Positions 11,240 to 24,105 of a stretch of DNA of 64,000 bases are shown here, piece by piece. Source of the stretch: Myotis daubentonii. Its lineage: Eukaryota; Chordata; Mammalia; Chiroptera; Vespertilionidae. Position 1 is the stretch's first letter; every line of letters starts with the position of its first letter. Location of the stretch: NCBI RefSeq assembly GCF_963259705.1, contig NC_081842.1:37661796-37725795 (forward strand), written 5' to 3'. The notes beneath the pieces are model-generated. The model did not search any database. It had not been told where the DNA came from and saw nothing but the letters and a program-made list of their open reading frames with translations. Both the position numbers and the translations under genes were made by a program.

Positions 11240-12049
11240 ATATCCACACAAAATCAAACCCTGGGAAGGAGTGGAAGGACCAGAATAAAAGGGATCAGAG
11301 TGTAGGTTGCTCTGCAGAGTCAATGGCTAAGTCAACACAGTTATGTGTTTTAATATGTTAAGTCCTTCCTTGGGTCCCCAGAGTGGTAGGCAGCTGTCTC
11401 TTCCCCTTTGGTCCTCCCATATGGGCACCTGGAGTGGTATGGTTTGCCTCTTATAAAGCCCCACCAAACCTTCCCCTCTGGCCTTACAGATTCTGGCAGG
11501 GACTGATGTGTAATTGCTGGAGCCAGTTAGTCAGCTGCAAGTTCCCGACATCTGGTAATGGGGAGGAGCAACAATTAGGAGGCCAACTCAGAACAGACGA
11601 GCTCTATGGCTGGAAAGTGAAACAGGGCAGGAGAAGTGACCCCAGCAGGAAGATGCAGAGACACCACTCAGATGATGCGCGTCCAGACACATGCCACACT
11701 CACTGGCAATCGCCCACACACAGTGGGAGGCAGTAAGGACCCTCCTTCCCCAAACTGTGCTACTTTCAAGCCCATCACCTCCCCTGGTTCCTGCACAAAG
11801 TTGACTAAACGGTGCCATGCACTCCACTGCCATGGAGATCCACCACCCTGTTGCGGAAGAGCTCAGGGTCTAAAGGAGGAAAAGCACGGTGTGGCCGGGC
11901 AGGAAGTCACCTGGGCCTCTTGGTCATGGTGTTGTTTCTGCAGGTTCCCAGGTCCCAGGAGAGCCTAATGGGGCTTAAGCATCTCTGGAGCTATAAAAGA
12001 GATCCTTAGGAGGAGAGATGTTTGGGCGAACCCTAATGGTGAGGGAGGA
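11026..12049. other. Unique DNA with AAAT microsatellite
   Basis: Contains the AAAT run at 11197-11241. Overlapping frames at 11383-11968 on both strands are moderately long for this window but show no known domain or splice-framed homology that I can recognise. Confidence 0.5.
11197..11241. repeat. (AAAT)n microsatellite
   Basis: About eleven uninterrupted units of a tetranucleotide. Confidence 0.97.
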
Positions 12050-12160
12050 ACCTGGGATTTGGAATCAAGAACCTGGGTTTTGACCAGCTCTAGGGTGTAT
12101 AGATTAGCTTTGTAATCTTGAGCAAGTGTTTTCTGAACTGTAAACTGAAAGAATGTACCA
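12050..12160 (+). repeat. Probable MIR fragment
   Basis: Core order gggttttgaccagctctag, then gtaatcttgagcaagtgtt and ctgaactgtaaactg resembles MIR. Confidence 0.45.
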
Positions 12161-12176
12161 CGAAGGGATGAAAGGT

Positions 12177-12385
12177 GTAACCTCTGGAACTAGAACACCT
12201 GGATTTGCTTATGAGTCCTGTGACATGAGGCAAGCCGTTTAGCTTCATTTCACTTCACTTTCCAACCTGTGAAACAGGGATAATTATAGTACTTTCCTCA
12301 TTTTTATGAAGACTGGATTATTACATTAATTTACTTGGAGAAGTACCTGGTTCATTGTAAAGACTGTATAGGTAGGTACTTGCTG
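12177..12385 (+). repeat. MIR fragment
   Basis: Runs from ctggaactagaacacctgga through tgacatgaggcaagccg, cctgtgaaacagggataat and tacctggttcattgtaaa, the order of a near-complete MIR. Confidence 0.65.
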
Positions 12386-13214
12386 TTAAACAATGGATAA
12401 TGATGTGATTTTTTTCCATTTTTGTTAAGATTTACATAAAGTGATATATATTATATATAAATATACATATATACACACACACACACTAATGTAACTAAAT
12501 TACCTGTTACAAAGTTGATGCTCAATAAACTATCTTTTTATTTTAACTTTCATTAAAGGCAGGCTACATAAGAATGTTTAAGAATGCTGTCTGCATGAGA
12601 GCATATTATCATATTGTAAACTGAGTACTCCAGAGGCCCCAGGCAAAGAGAGATGCTAAGAAGATCAGAGTCTTCCATAAGCAATTTATCAGGCAGGGCC
12701 CTGAGACCATCAGGCATTGCAGTTCCTCTAATGGAGATACTAGTACACATCCACTGTCTGAGCGATCTTGTGGGTGAGTAATCCTGAGGACAGTTTCAGA
12801 GGCCTGGACAATTGTTATTAGCTCAAATTAACACAGATCCTAGTGAAAAATCAAATGGATTTTAAAACCTACCTCATTTGAAAGCTGCTAAAATGCATGA
12901 GAACATTTCCGGAAGTCCCATCTGCTTCATTATTTACAGAACTCCTTGTTCCTTCGGTCTGGGCACAGCTGACTCACTCTTCATTGTGTTCCTGTGGCAG
13001 AGTGTCTTGTCATTTCCAAAGAAACCAGACAGCAGGTTTTGTGTATGTGAGAAATGTGCATTTCCACCCCTCATAATTGGTAAGGCTGTCTAAGGATTTG
13101 ATGACTTGTGATTCACATGGAAAAGAGACGCTATAATTTAATAAATTTACTAATACATTTTTTAAAAATGTAATGTCTGGACCCCTTTCAGTTGCTCACA
13201 TATACACAGTGGCA
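12386..13214. other. Unique DNA with TA/CA repeat
   Basis: A short TA-rich then CA run lies at about 12448-12486. The remainder is unrecognised. Confidence 0.5.
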
Positions 13215-13395
13215 CTGCAGTATAGCAGAGAGGCTAAGAGCTTGGGTGAGCGTTCTCTAGTCAGACTACCTGACTCTATCCCAGTTCCTGGTTCCACCAC
13301 TCAGGAGCCATGTGACCTCGGGCAAGTTAATTAACTCCTCTGTGCCCCAGTTTTCTCATCTATAAAATGTTTGAGTAAGAGTGCCTATCTGTATC
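13215..13395 (+). repeat. MIR
   Basis: Well preserved core: gttccaccactcaggagcc, atgtgacctcgggcaagtta, cagttttctcatctataaa. One of the clearest ancient SINEs here. Confidence 0.75.
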
Positions 13396-13399
13396 ATTT

Positions 13400-13565
13400 A
13401 GCATAATTAGCACTACCTGTTGTAACAGCCTCCCAAATGTCAGGACAATAAATGTTTATTTCTTGCTCACATCACATTTTGACAGGCATCACGAAGTTCT
13501 TGTGGGTGGCTGCCTTCCAAGCAGTGACGAGATCTAGACTCTTCCATTATGGTACTTCATTATCC
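13400..13565 (+). repeat. Old interspersed repeat, family unresolved
   Basis: A stretch with tgtttatttcttgctcacat and a diverged downstream part resembles a common old mammalian repeat that I cannot name. Confidence 0.35.
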
Positions 13566-13572
13566 CCCAGGG

Positions 13573-13764
13573 TTGTGCTGTCCAATATGGTAGCCCGCTG
13601 GCCACATCTGGCTATTTAAATTAATTGAAATAAAATACTAAAATTCAGTCACACTAACCACATCTCTAGTGTGGGAGGGCCACATGTGTCTAGTGATAAC
13701 CATATTGGATAGAGCAAATAGAAAACATGTCTATTTTCACAGAAAGTTCTATTGGACAGTACTG
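13573..13764. mobile_element. hAT-Charlie type element
   Basis: Starts gtgctgtccaatatggtag and ends agttctattggacagtactg, near-inverted ends typical of a common Charlie-derived element. The interior holds the characteristic ggccacatctggctattta. Flanking 8-mers match only in part, which indicates age. Confidence 0.7.
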
Positions 13765-14989
13765 CCTTCGGGCTTCCTTGGAGTTCTCTACTATACCGCT
13801 TCCTTTTAGTCAGCAAGATGGAAGAGAGCCCTGCTAGAATCTTGCAGAACAGAAGGAAAAGGTTTCAGGATCTTTCCTCCTCTATGTCATTCTAAACTCA
13901 GGGCCTAGTTAATAATAGATCAAAGCGTTCTATTTTCTGAATGTAGATCCTATATGATCTGAGTTCTCTAGGTTTGCTTTTTGATATTTTACAAAATTAT
14001 AGAATATGCTCTCTTTTTTCTTGACATTTCCTGCTCTCAAGCCTACTGCCTTGAGAAAAAAATCATATTTTGAATATCAGAAGCTGAATATTACCTCATT
14101 TTTTTTCTTTCCGTTTGTAGTGATCCCCCTGCCACTGCGGGAGAGGATCATTTACAGGAAATGCTAAAGAGGAAAGCACATTAATGTTTTTCATACTGTT
14201 ACCCTGTTCACACATCTTGCCTCTTTTGATGGGTACCTCCTTCTTTCACAGGTGTCCCCATTGTCTTCTTAAGTGTTAATATTATGGGAATAGAATTTAA
14301 ATATCTTACTAAGTGTGGAACAATGTGACTAAGACTAGCACCACATAATGCAAATGACATTGTCTTATTTAATAAGTGACAAGGGACCAATCAAATTAGT
14401 TTTTTGGCAATATGTATCCATTTTTATGACTATTATTTCACTGGGATTATGTCATTTTTCAGGAAGTTACATCCTGACCTCAGGGAGACAATCTTTGTCT
14501 TCTTTTCAACATCATTTTCTGCCTTTTCAAAATGTTGACTAGAGAATATATTAGGAATTTTCCATTTAAATCATAATGTTGTCTCAACAATAATATAATA
14601 ATGTCTTATTTACCTTTTATACATCATGGACTCTTCCGCCCTCATTTTTCTGTCCAAATTTGATTGTATATTTGGCTAGGCTGATGGGGAGCTCTGAGTA
14701 TAGAGGCTTGCAATTATTATTTTGAGGATAACCTGCTGGCAGAAATCAATTTACATCTGGTGGATCCCAACTGCAGAAGAGATGGTGAACTTGTTATTGA
14801 ATCTTTTATTCTGAAGTATTGTATAGTTTTGTGTTGCCACATGTTTAATTAACATTTTAAGCGCCAAGCCTGTTTTGTCTTCCTTTCCGTTTCAGTCACT
14901 GGTGACTGACATGGCACTTAACATGTTAAATTGAATTGAGCCCTTGCTCTGTGCAGCGTTGCACAGTGGAGAGCTAAAAGACCCTCCCA
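13765..14989. other. Unique AT-rich DNA
   Basis: No feature recognised. The frames at 14208-14542 show no domain. Confidence 0.5.
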
Positions 14990-15175
14990 CATGTCCTGTC
15001 ACCTTCTTGGTTGTTTCCTTCACAGCACTTTTTGGATTATCTGTTTATCTTGTTTATTTACTTGTTTTCTTGTACATGGTCCATCTTGCCCATTGGAAAC
15101 ACAGAGACTCTGTCTTTTTTTATTGCTATAAATCCAGCATCTGGCACATTGCCTGGAACATAGAATGTTCCACAT
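14990..15175 (+). repeat. L2 3' fragment
   Basis: Resembles the L2 3' region: gtttatcttgtttatttac, a degenerate agactctgtctt stretch, then tccagcatctggcacattg. Confidence 0.55.
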
Positions 15176-15999
15176 AGTTTGTTATCTGACTGAAAAAAGA
15201 TGCTTATATTCTCTGATAAAATAATATAATCTGATTCTCCCATTTCTCCAATTTTCAAACCTCCTCTGTGCCATCAAACTTTCCTTTCCACATTTATCCT
15301 GGTCGTAAGCAGCTCTTCTCTTTTCTGATATCTCAGTGTTTATTATTGGTCCTATTCATTCACTGTATTATTATATAGTAATCTGTGATCTCTCTCTTAT
15401 TCTCACTTAATTTATGCTCTTATATATTTATCTCACTTATATATGCAACAGCATTTTATAAAAGGCAAAACACGTTTGCAAGTATTATTTATTATGGTTA
15501 TTGTTGTAAGCTCCTTCCAGTCAGTGAAATGAGAGTATAGTTTCTCCTGTGGATCCAAGTGACTGACCTCTGTATTATGTCCTGAATAGTTGTATGAACA
15601 ATGACTTTGTTCATATCTTTAGAGATGAAGACCAGTCATGACCGCAGGCCCAAATTGGAGTTTTTCCTCAGCTGTATCCTTATGTAAACCTCTGCTTTCA
15701 GCATCATCCTGGAGCTTTCACCCCACCTGGGACTTCACACTGAATGCATTGCCCATTGTTGGTAGGAAAGCCTTGCTGTCCAGGCTCAGTAATGTGCCTG
15801 AGATAGAAATGGGAGTAATTCACTTGCTGAGGAGTCTGCCCTGTAGCCCGCCTGACACTTCGGTGGCCTGATCACTCATCCAGGCCACAGGCTCTGACTC
15901 AGGTTTGGCTCCATCTGGGTGGATATGTCCAGTGTATGAAATGCTGGGGGCTTTCCAGGAAGAGAGCACTCTGCTTGTCTAAAAACCATGATGTGATCA
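15176..15999. other. Unique DNA
   Basis: No gene or clear repeat recognised. The frame at 15638-15871 has no recognisable product. Confidence 0.5.
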
Positions 16000-16081
16000 T
16001 CTCTCTATATAAAAGGCTAATATGCTAAGTGTCCGTCCGGGTAATGACGTCACGTAGCAATGCCCGGCTTCCTCTCCCTAG
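16000..16081 (+). mobile_element. Short or truncated Helitron
   Basis: Begins TCTCTCTATATAAAAGGCTA after an A, close to the bat Helitron 5' end. A CTAG occurs at 16078-16081, but no convincing subterminal hairpin precedes it and the next base is A, so the 3' end is uncertain. Confidence 0.5.
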
Positions 16082-16562
16082 AGACTAGCCTCCCTGGGGT
16101 TTCTTCAGCCTTGCTTTATAGCCAGGTGGAAACATTTTACACTGTAACCAAATGTCTGTGAAGCATTTTCCCATGCCTCATCTCATTTGATCCTCACAGA
16201 AATCCTGGAATAGGTAGATAGGAGACTTGGTGGAATTCTATTTTCTTTTCATTAGCAAGACAAATGAAAGATTTAGAAAGAGATTTAGAAAACTTAGAAA
16301 CTTGACCTGACTGAAAAGAAGTAAGAAATGGTGGACCTTGAAAATGACTTCAGGTTTTGTCACTGTGCAGAATATAGTCAAACACTGCTGCAGTTAAATA
16401 TTTTACCCTTTGTCTCCCTGAGTGACCTACAATAATAATCTATTTCATGTTGATATTTACTGCTGTGTTGCTGACAATTACCTGAAAGAGAAGTTGGGAT
16501 GCTTCACTGGGCTGGAAAAAGTTTAGCTAAATCAGAAAGGAGGTCTAATTAAGCAAGTTTAT
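16082..16562. other. Unique DNA
   Basis: No feature recognised beyond a possible MIR/L2 scrap near 16150-16215. Confidence 0.45.
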
Positions 16563-16776
16563 TCTATATCTATAAAAGGTTAAGTTGACTCACACATGCG
16601 CGATACATATAAAACTCTTGCTGGTGCCAATCGCAAACGAGTGTTTCCATCTGTCATTATCAATTGTGAATTTGGTTGACACTTCTATTTTAGAGGAAGG
16701 GCGAATAATGATATTAAAATATTTCTTCTAATTAATTTCCTTACAATGTGCATGGATTCATGCACTGGGCCACTAG
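16563..16776 (+). mobile_element. Helitron, 214 bp
   Basis: Starts TCTATATCTATAAAAGG and ends with gtgcatggattcatgcac (hairpin) then tgggccactag. It is followed by T. The interior is AT-rich and unlike the other copies, so it is a distinct non-autonomous subfamily. Confidence 0.85.
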
Positions 16777-17984
16777 TCCCAACATATTCCTGGCTGCCCA
16801 AGCCCGGTTCACTGGGAGAGTCAGATAGAATCTATGTGCACACTCATTAGCATATGCAGTACACTTGGCTATACTCATATGGCACTAGGAAAGGCGTCAT
16901 GCCAGGAAAAGGTGCTGGCCCCAGCACCATGGCATTGCATGGGGTTTCCATAGCAATGGCATTGTGGCAGACCCTTCTGAAAGAGAGTGGGCTTCACAGA
17001 GTTTTCCTGCAGAGTCATACCGGTAGGCATGTTCTCCCTGAGTGCTTGGCACCCAGAATTTTGCACCAATTTGTGAAGCCCAGTGCCAATTTCTATTGCC
17101 TGGAAGCTCCATAAAGGTTTGCTCAGTTGTTGGCAGCAGCAACCAAAGGCATGTTTTCTGTTGTTTATTCTTTTGCTTTTGTTTTTCTTTTTGCAAATGG
17201 GAACCATAGGTGTAAATGTTCCACACTAAAGGAGCGAGATTGTATCAAAGTCACACCTTCTCCTGCCCACGCACACAACTCCCATGCACATCCATTAGTT
17301 TGACTCACACAGGTTTTCTGTGCTGCTGAGTATTCAGTGTAATTTGCTCTGCATGTCTGTGTGGCTTCAGGGCACCTTTCGGATTAGAACTGGATGGACT
17401 CACCTGGCTGGGTGACTCAGGCACTTGTGGCTTGCAGTGTTCCATTCAGTGTGCTCCCTGTTATCCCTGCTGTGGTTTCTTCCCAGGAATTGGGAAAAGA
17501 CTTTATCTAATTGTATTCTGATGAGAGACTTCGGGGCCAGTACAGGGTTGCAATCTAACAGGATTCAATATTGCCTAAGCAAATTTGCATTTGTACTCTG
17601 GCTCGCCCAGCCCCTTTAAAGCTCAGCGGCCTGGGAAGACTAAATTCTTGTGAAAATCCACACATAAATGTGGGCAGTGGCTTCTCCTTTCATGCGGTGG
17701 CTTCTAGAAATGCCCCAGACCTCTGAAAGCTCCAGGTAGAAACTTGCCACTTAGATGGAGGCAAATCCAGACAAGTCTTTTTGACTCACTAAGTTGATTT
17801 CTGTTGAGAAGCTGCAAGGCTGGACTGATGGCCCCGAAATGTGGTTTTGTTTTCCCTTAATTATCTATCTGGCTTTACAGGAAATGGATGTTTGGTTGCT
17901 GAAGACAGAAAAGCTGCTCTCTAGCCTCCTGCCTCATGGCTGGACCCGTGCCATGTTAGGCCTTTGCACAGTCCATTAAAAACA
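16777..17984. other. Unique DNA
   Basis: Opposed overlapping frames at 16854-17226 carry no recognisable domain. No repeat recognised. Confidence 0.5.
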
Positions 17985-18085
17985 TGCCAGGGAATAGGGC
18001 TGGGTGGATGTGGGCAAAGCAGGAGAAATGGGGGACATCTGTAAGAGTGTCAATAATACAAAAAATTAAAAAAACAAAAACACAC
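17985..18085 (+). mobile_element. Very short L1 3' end
   Basis: Sequence gggggacatctgtaagagtg, then an A-rich tail, matches the L1 3' terminus. It is strongly 5' truncated. Possible weak flanking repeat around atgccagg and atgcagg. Confidence 0.55.
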
Positions 18086-19481
18086 CATGCAGGCTGGGCT
18101 GGGATAGGTTCTGGGTAGCTACAGGTCTTTCAAACATAGGCAGCCCAGTGTGCATCTTTGGTTTATGGGGCTGGCTCTGTGGACGAGGGGCCTTCTCAGG
18201 TCAAATATTGACAAGAAGCTCTGGGACCTACCTGAACGCATCCAGCTAGACATTTTCTTAGTGTCCCCTATAGGGATCTGGCCTCCTTTACATTTGGTGC
18301 CCTTTTAACATTCAGATGACCTTCGAAACCACAGTTCATTTTCTGTTGGCTTCTAGCTTCCTGAACCACCTCAAAGATGTTCTCTTCAGGGACCACTCCT
18401 CATGAATATGTTTTTCCCTGGGCTTTTGAATGTCCTTCCCGCCGCCCCCCCCCAATCCTTTTTCCTAGGTTTTCCTTGTCTTCTCTGACCCTGTAACACC
18501 GTGGAGAAGCACTACATTCTGCTTCTGCTCTTTCAGAATGAGGTCTTCCTGCTTCACACTGTCTTTTCCCCACAGATGGAGAAAAATGGTGTTGGCACCT
18601 TTGCTCTGGCGCAGTTCAATAGCATTTTGGTTGGAAATGTGTTACACATTAACATGATGAAGAATGACTTCATTTGCCAGGCCAGGCAAAAGAGCTCTAA
18701 AATGGAGACGGGGAGAGAAAGGGGGGAAAAAGGTCTTTCTGAAGCTATTGTATGAAAAAGACTCTTGAATATGTAAAAGCTTTTAGAACTCAGCAGGGTG
18801 GGGCCTTGCTGGGGTCCCTGAGCTCAGGGAAGCCTCTTTATGGCCGCCCTGTCCCCACCTTTAAAAGGTGTTAGTTTTCACCCCGTTCCTGAACACTTCT
18901 GTGGAGTCCTTTCCTCTATCTTAAGAGGCAGGGCCATTTCCAATCTCCCAGTTGAAGACTGAGATCATGGAATAACTAACCCTACAGAGATTTTTAAATA
19001 GATATGTAGTCCGCTACCTATCCTGACTGCTCAGTGCCACAGCCTGATCCACCCCGTCGCAGGTTTTGGGGGACTGGGAGTGAGGCTGGACTTCTTCACT
19101 CATGAGGTGCAAACTCTGGCTCCTCTAATAAATCCTGTGGCAAATATTTCCACACTTAAGATGGATGTGTTTTCATTTGATGCTTTGCTTCATTTTGGCT
19201 TCTGTTTAGCAAAGGGCAGATTTGTGGTGACTCGTCATGACGGGCAGATTTTTAAGAGCATGCCTCTCCAGGAAGCCTGTCCTCAAAAAGATAGAGTAAC
19301 TTCTGCCCCCTTGGCCAGGATGGATTGCCAGAGCTCACCAGGTTTCATACCTACTTTAGAGGCTGCCAGCTCAGCCAGCTTTGTAGAGGCTGGCTCCCTC
19401 TCGTCAATGAGGTGGTCTTTTTACACTGTGCACATGGGTGCCCACCAGACAGGGCTTTCTGAACATGCTAGCTTATTTAAT
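18086..19481. other. Unique DNA
   Basis: No feature recognised. The frame at 19080-19511 (143 codons) shows no recognisable domain and its end runs into the SINE. Confidence 0.5.
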
Positions 19482-19492
19482 GCCCAGTTTTT

Positions 19493-19709
19493 TTGTTTGT
19501 TTTGTTTTTAATATATTTTTATTGATTTCAGAGAGGAAGGGAGAGGGAGAGAGAGAGATAGAAACATCAATGATGAGAGAGAATTATCGATCGGCTGCCT
19601 CCTGCATGATCCCTACTGGGAATTGAGCCTGCAACCCGGCATTGAACCCGGGACCCTTCAGTCCTCAGGCCGACACACTATCCACTGAGCCAAACCAGCT
19701 TGGGTTAGG
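19493..19709 (-). mobile_element. Ves SINE
   Basis: Reverse orientation, with the complement of the tRNA-like head ending at 19709 and the A-rich tail near 19,493. Perfect 11-bp target duplication gcccagttttt at 19482-19492 and 19710-19720. Confidence 0.93.
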
Positions 19710-19720
19710 GCCCAGTTTTT

Positions 19721-20664
19721 AATGATGCTGCCGCCTTATGAAACCCAGAGATAATAGTGAACTTCTATTTCAGTTCAATTACATTTCAATTTAAATGTCA
19801 TTGTTGCCTTTCAGGTGCCAGGTGCCAGGCTTGTGTTAGGCACAAGTGACGGGGAGAAAAGAGCATGGTCTCCCCCCTGGCCCTTTGCAGAGCTTAGAGC
19901 CTAGCTCAATATTTATAAACATGACCCCATGCCATCCTATAGTGCTGAAAGCAACATTTCCTTCCATCAAGAATGGTTCAGTTATATTACACGAGTGTCT
20001 AAAACCGACTCAAGCCTATCTGTTCCACAATCAGAAATGTACAATCATTCATATTATGGAAAAGAGTATTCATCTAATGAACTGCAGGAACACTTGCCAC
20101 TAATCAAATGTGAGCGACTCTTCTCCAACTGCTGGCGGCAAAGACGAGAGAAGAAAGGAGGTAAGGACTGAATGTCGAAGCAGAGAGCATATTGGAAAAC
20201 CCACTTCGACTAGTCATTACAAGGCTGGAAACAAAACAAAAAGCTCTATTCTCTTTGGTCTCCGAAACCACTGCTGGCCAGGCTGGTGAGGTAAGCAGCC
20301 AACTTGTTCCCTCTCGCCTGCTTTCCAGAATGCAGTTATGTTGGAAACCATTCTGCTGATCAAGTTTTTAAAACCACTCCCTCTTCTGCAGGAAGAGGCC
20401 TATTTTATATACACAAGTCAGAACTTGCTCATGTTATGTTTTAGCACTGTAGGTGCTCACAGGTCTTTGAAATGACACACTATATCCTCATTTAGGATCG
20501 TGGACAAGTGAAACTGTCATTAGAAAAGGGTGTTGGGAGAGAGGAGAGAAGGGGACGGGAGGTGGGAGGGGGAGGAAGAATGCTCTGTGTGGGTCTGCCC
20601 GAGAGGTGGGCATTAGGAAGGCTTCAGAAACATCACAGGGAATTTTTGGCTTATAGACCTTTTA
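19721..20664. other. Unique DNA with possible L2 scrap
   Basis: 19802-19910 may be a degraded L2 piece (gtgccaggcttgtgttaggc). The remainder is unrecognised. Confidence 0.45.
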
Positions 20665-21563
20665 CTTTTTGGGGTTAGATTTATTCCTAACTATTTAAAT
20701 TATTTTTGATGCTCTTGGATGGTTTTCTTTTCAGATAGCTCATTGTTAGTGTTTAGAGATGCAACCGACCTTTGTGTGTCGATTTTGTAACTACTGAATT
20801 CATTATTTAGTTCTGTTTTGAGTTGGAGCCTATTGGATATTCTATACATGAGAACATTTTCTCTATATAAGAACATGTCGGCAAACAGTGACAGTTTTCA
20901 TTTTTCCTTTCTGATTTGAATGTCTCTCATTTATTTTTCTTGCCTAATTGTCCTGGCTAGGACTTCCAGAACGATATTGAATAGAAGATAGTGGGTGCCC
21001 GCATCTTGTTCTTGACTTTAGAGGGAAAGCTTCCAACCTTTCATCATTGACTATAGTGTTAGCTGTGGGCTTGTCACATGTCCTTTACTACTTTGAGGTA
21101 TATTACTTCTATATCTAGTTACTTGAGATTTTTTTTATCATGAAAGAATGTTGACTTTTATCAAATGCTTCTTCATCTATTGAAGTGATCATGTGATTTT
21201 TATTTTTCATTCGGTTAATGTGGTGTATAACATTTATTAATTTGCATATGTTGAAACATCTTTATATCCCAAGGATAAATCCCACTTGCTTATGGTGTAT
21301 GGTCTTTTAAATGTGCTGATGAATTCAGTTTACTAGTGTTTTGTTGAGAATTTTTACATCTATATTCATCAGGAATATTGGCTTATAGCTTTCTTTTTTT
21401 TTATAGTATTTTTACCTGGCTTTGATATCAGGTAATGCTGACCTTGTGAAATGAGTTAGAGAGTGTTCCTCCTTATTCAAAAAATTTTTTGGAAGAGTTT
21501 GAAAAGGATTGGCATTAATTCTTCTTTAAATGTTTGTAAAAATTCACTCAGGGAGCCATCTGG

Positions 21564-22440
21564 TACTTGTCTTTCTCTAACTGGCTTATTTCATTGAGCA
21601 TAATGCTCTCTAGGTCCATCCATACAGTTGCAAAGGGTAAGATTTCCTTTTTTTATGGCCAAGTAGTATTCCATTGTATAAATATATTACAGCTTTTTTT
21701 TAATTTTTAAATCCGCTTATCTACTAATGGACACTTGGGCTGCTTTCAAAACTTGGCTGTTGTAAATATTGCTGCAATGAACATAGGAATGTGTGTATTT
21801 TTTCAAATTATTGTTTCAGGTTTCTTTAAATATATTCCTAGAAGTAGAATTGCTGGTTCCTAAGGCAGTTCCACTTTTTTTTTTTTGAGGTAACTCCATA
21901 TTGCTATCTGCAGTGGATGTGCCAGTCTACATTCCCACCAACAGTGCATGAGGGTTCCCTTTTCTCTAGATCCTCGCCAGCACTTGTTGCTTGTTGGTTT
22001 ATTGATGATAGCCATTCTGACAGATGTGAGGTGACACCTCATTGTGGTTTTAATTTGTATACCATATGATTTCACTTATATGTAGAACCTAATGAATTAA
22101 ATAAACTAACAAACAAAATAGAAATAGGCTCACTGATAGAGAATAGACTGACAACTTTCAGAGGGGATGAGGATTGTGGGGCTGTGTGAAAAAGGTGAAG
22201 AAATAAAGCAGCAAAAAAGAAAAAAACCTCATAGACATAGCAGCATGGTGATTAGCAAAGGGAAAGGGTTTGGAGGAGAGGTAGAAGAAGGTATAGGCGG
22301 ATAAATGGTGATGGAAGGAGACTTGACTTTGGGTGGTGAACACACAATACAATATACAGATGATATATTATAGAACTGTACACCTGAAACCTATATAATT
22401 TTATTAACCAATGTCACCCCAATAAATTCATTTAAAAAGA
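21564..22440 (+). mobile_element. Younger L1 with 5' inversion, nested
   Basis: Positions 21,564-22,065 are antisense L1 (end of ORF2; the minus frame at 22075-21860 keeps the motifs VRMAII and HCWWEC of the ORF2 C-terminus). Positions 22,066-22,440 are sense 3' UTR ending in a short A-rich tail. The inverted part ends where the sense part begins in L1 order, the pattern left by twin priming. Target duplication agccatctgg is perfect at 21554-21563 and 22441-22450. Confidence 0.88.
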
Positions 22441-22628
22441 AGCCATCTGGGCTTTTTTTTGTTGTTTTTGGGAGGTTTTTTGTTATTGATTCAATCTCCT
22501 TAATTGTTATTGGTCTATTCAGATTTTATATTTATTCATTATTCAGTCTTGGTAAGTAGTATGTTTTTATGAATATTCTCATTTGTTCTAGGGTTGTCCA
22601 ATTTGTGGGCATATAATTGTTCATATTA

Positions 22629-22843
22629 TAGTTGATCCTTAAACAACACAGGGGTTAATGGTTCTGACCTCCCACACAATTGAAAATCTGTGTACAACTA
22701 TAGTCGGCTCTCCATATATGTAAATTCCCACCTTGGAGATGACTCATGAACAATGTTGGTGTCAACTGTAAAGGCCAATTGAAACAAAAACACATATAAG
22801 TGGACCTTCACAGTTCAAACTCATGTTATTCAAGGGTCAACTG
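22629..22843. mobile_element. Tigger-like DNA transposon fragment
   Basis: Terminal inverted repeats: left agttgatccttaaacaacac, right the complement of cagttgacccttgaataaca. TA flanks both ends. Removing it restores the surrounding L1 reading cleanly. Short and non-coding. Confidence 0.75.
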
Positions 22844-24105
22844 TAGTCTCTTATGATTCTTATAGTTCTTTGGTATCAGGTGCAATGGCTTCTCTTTTGT
22901 TTATAATTTTATTTGATTTTTTTCTCTTTTTCTTCTAAAAGTTTATCTATTTTGTTTATATTTTATAAAATAGGGCTTAGTTTTGTTGATTTTTTAAACG
23001 TTTTTTCTGTTCTCCATTTCATTTATTTCTGCTCTGATCTTTTTATCTCCTTTTTTCTGCTAGGTTTGGGCTTATTTTAAACTTCTTTTTCTAGTTCCTT
23101 GAGGTCTAAAATGAGGTTGTTCTTTTTTTTTATGTGGCATATTTTCCTATCAAGTTTCCTCTTAGAACTGCTTTTGCTATATCTTGTAAGTTTTGTTATG
23201 TTGTGTTTCCTTTTTCATTTGCTTCAAGATATTTTTAAAGGTTCTTTTTGTTTTCTTCTTTACTATTTCTTTTTAGGACCTGTGTATATCTGTTAGATCC
23301 ATTTGATCTAAGGTATAGTTCATGTCAAATGATGATCTATCCATTGATGAAAATGCGCTATTGAAGTCCCTCACTATTATTGTACTGTTGTATATTTCTT
23401 TCTTCAGACCTGTATTTGCTTAATGTATTAGCTGCTCTCATGTTGGGTGTATATGTGTTATGAGTATTATATCTTCTTGAAGAATTGACCATTTTACCAT
23501 TATATAATTTGTCTCTTATTATAGTTTTTGGCTTAAAGTCTATTTTCTCTCCTATAACTATAGCTATCCATAAATGAATCCTGTATAGGCAGCATATAGT
23601 TGGCTATTTTTTTTTCATCTACTCTACACCTTTTGGTTGGAGAATTTTATCATCATTGCTATCTCATGCTGTGGCTGATATTAGTAGCCCCTGCCCTTCC
23701 TCCATATCCAAGCTAAATATATCTCAGCTTTGTTGGTCATGGGGTATGGTAACACTAAAGTGCGTTCCTCATGCAGCACCCTGAAAGGCTGGGAAGCTGG
23801 TCACTCACTCCACCTCTTCCTTTCCTGGTGAGGGGACCTCTTTCTAGCCAGGAAGTTCCTTCTTGGTCTGAGCAGTGCAGACCTGGGGGTTTGGATGAGG
23901 CAGGCAAAATGAAGCTGGTCTTTCTTCCCTTTTTTGCAGTTATTCTCAGGTTTTTATTCCACTATTTTGGTGAATTTTTTTAAAGTAGGCTCCTGAGTTC
24001 TCCCAGAGTTATTTTTGTTCAGGGGTGGCTGTCTAATTGTTGATCTTTGGGGGGAAATGGAGGCTAGAGTCTCTTACTATACCATGTTGATGATATCCCA
24101 AACAG

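Larger units (their letters stand above)
20665..24105 (-). mobile_element. Old L1, antisense, interrupted and decayed
   Basis: Read on the minus strand this is L1 from near the 5' end (about 24,105) through the ORF2 endonuclease region (about 23,660-23,100) and reverse transcriptase region (about 22,900-20,665). Plus-strand landmarks include cttgcctaattgtcctggct, ggataaatcccacttgct and agaactgcttttgctatatc. It has internal deletions, no open ORF2, and two later insertions at 21,564-22,440 and 22,629-22,843. The 5' portion (23,690-24,105) is the least certain. Confidence 0.8.

Noticed and set aside
11383..11968. Cluster of overlapping frames on both strands
   Set aside because: Frames overlap each other in both directions without a dominant one; no recognisable protein similarity.
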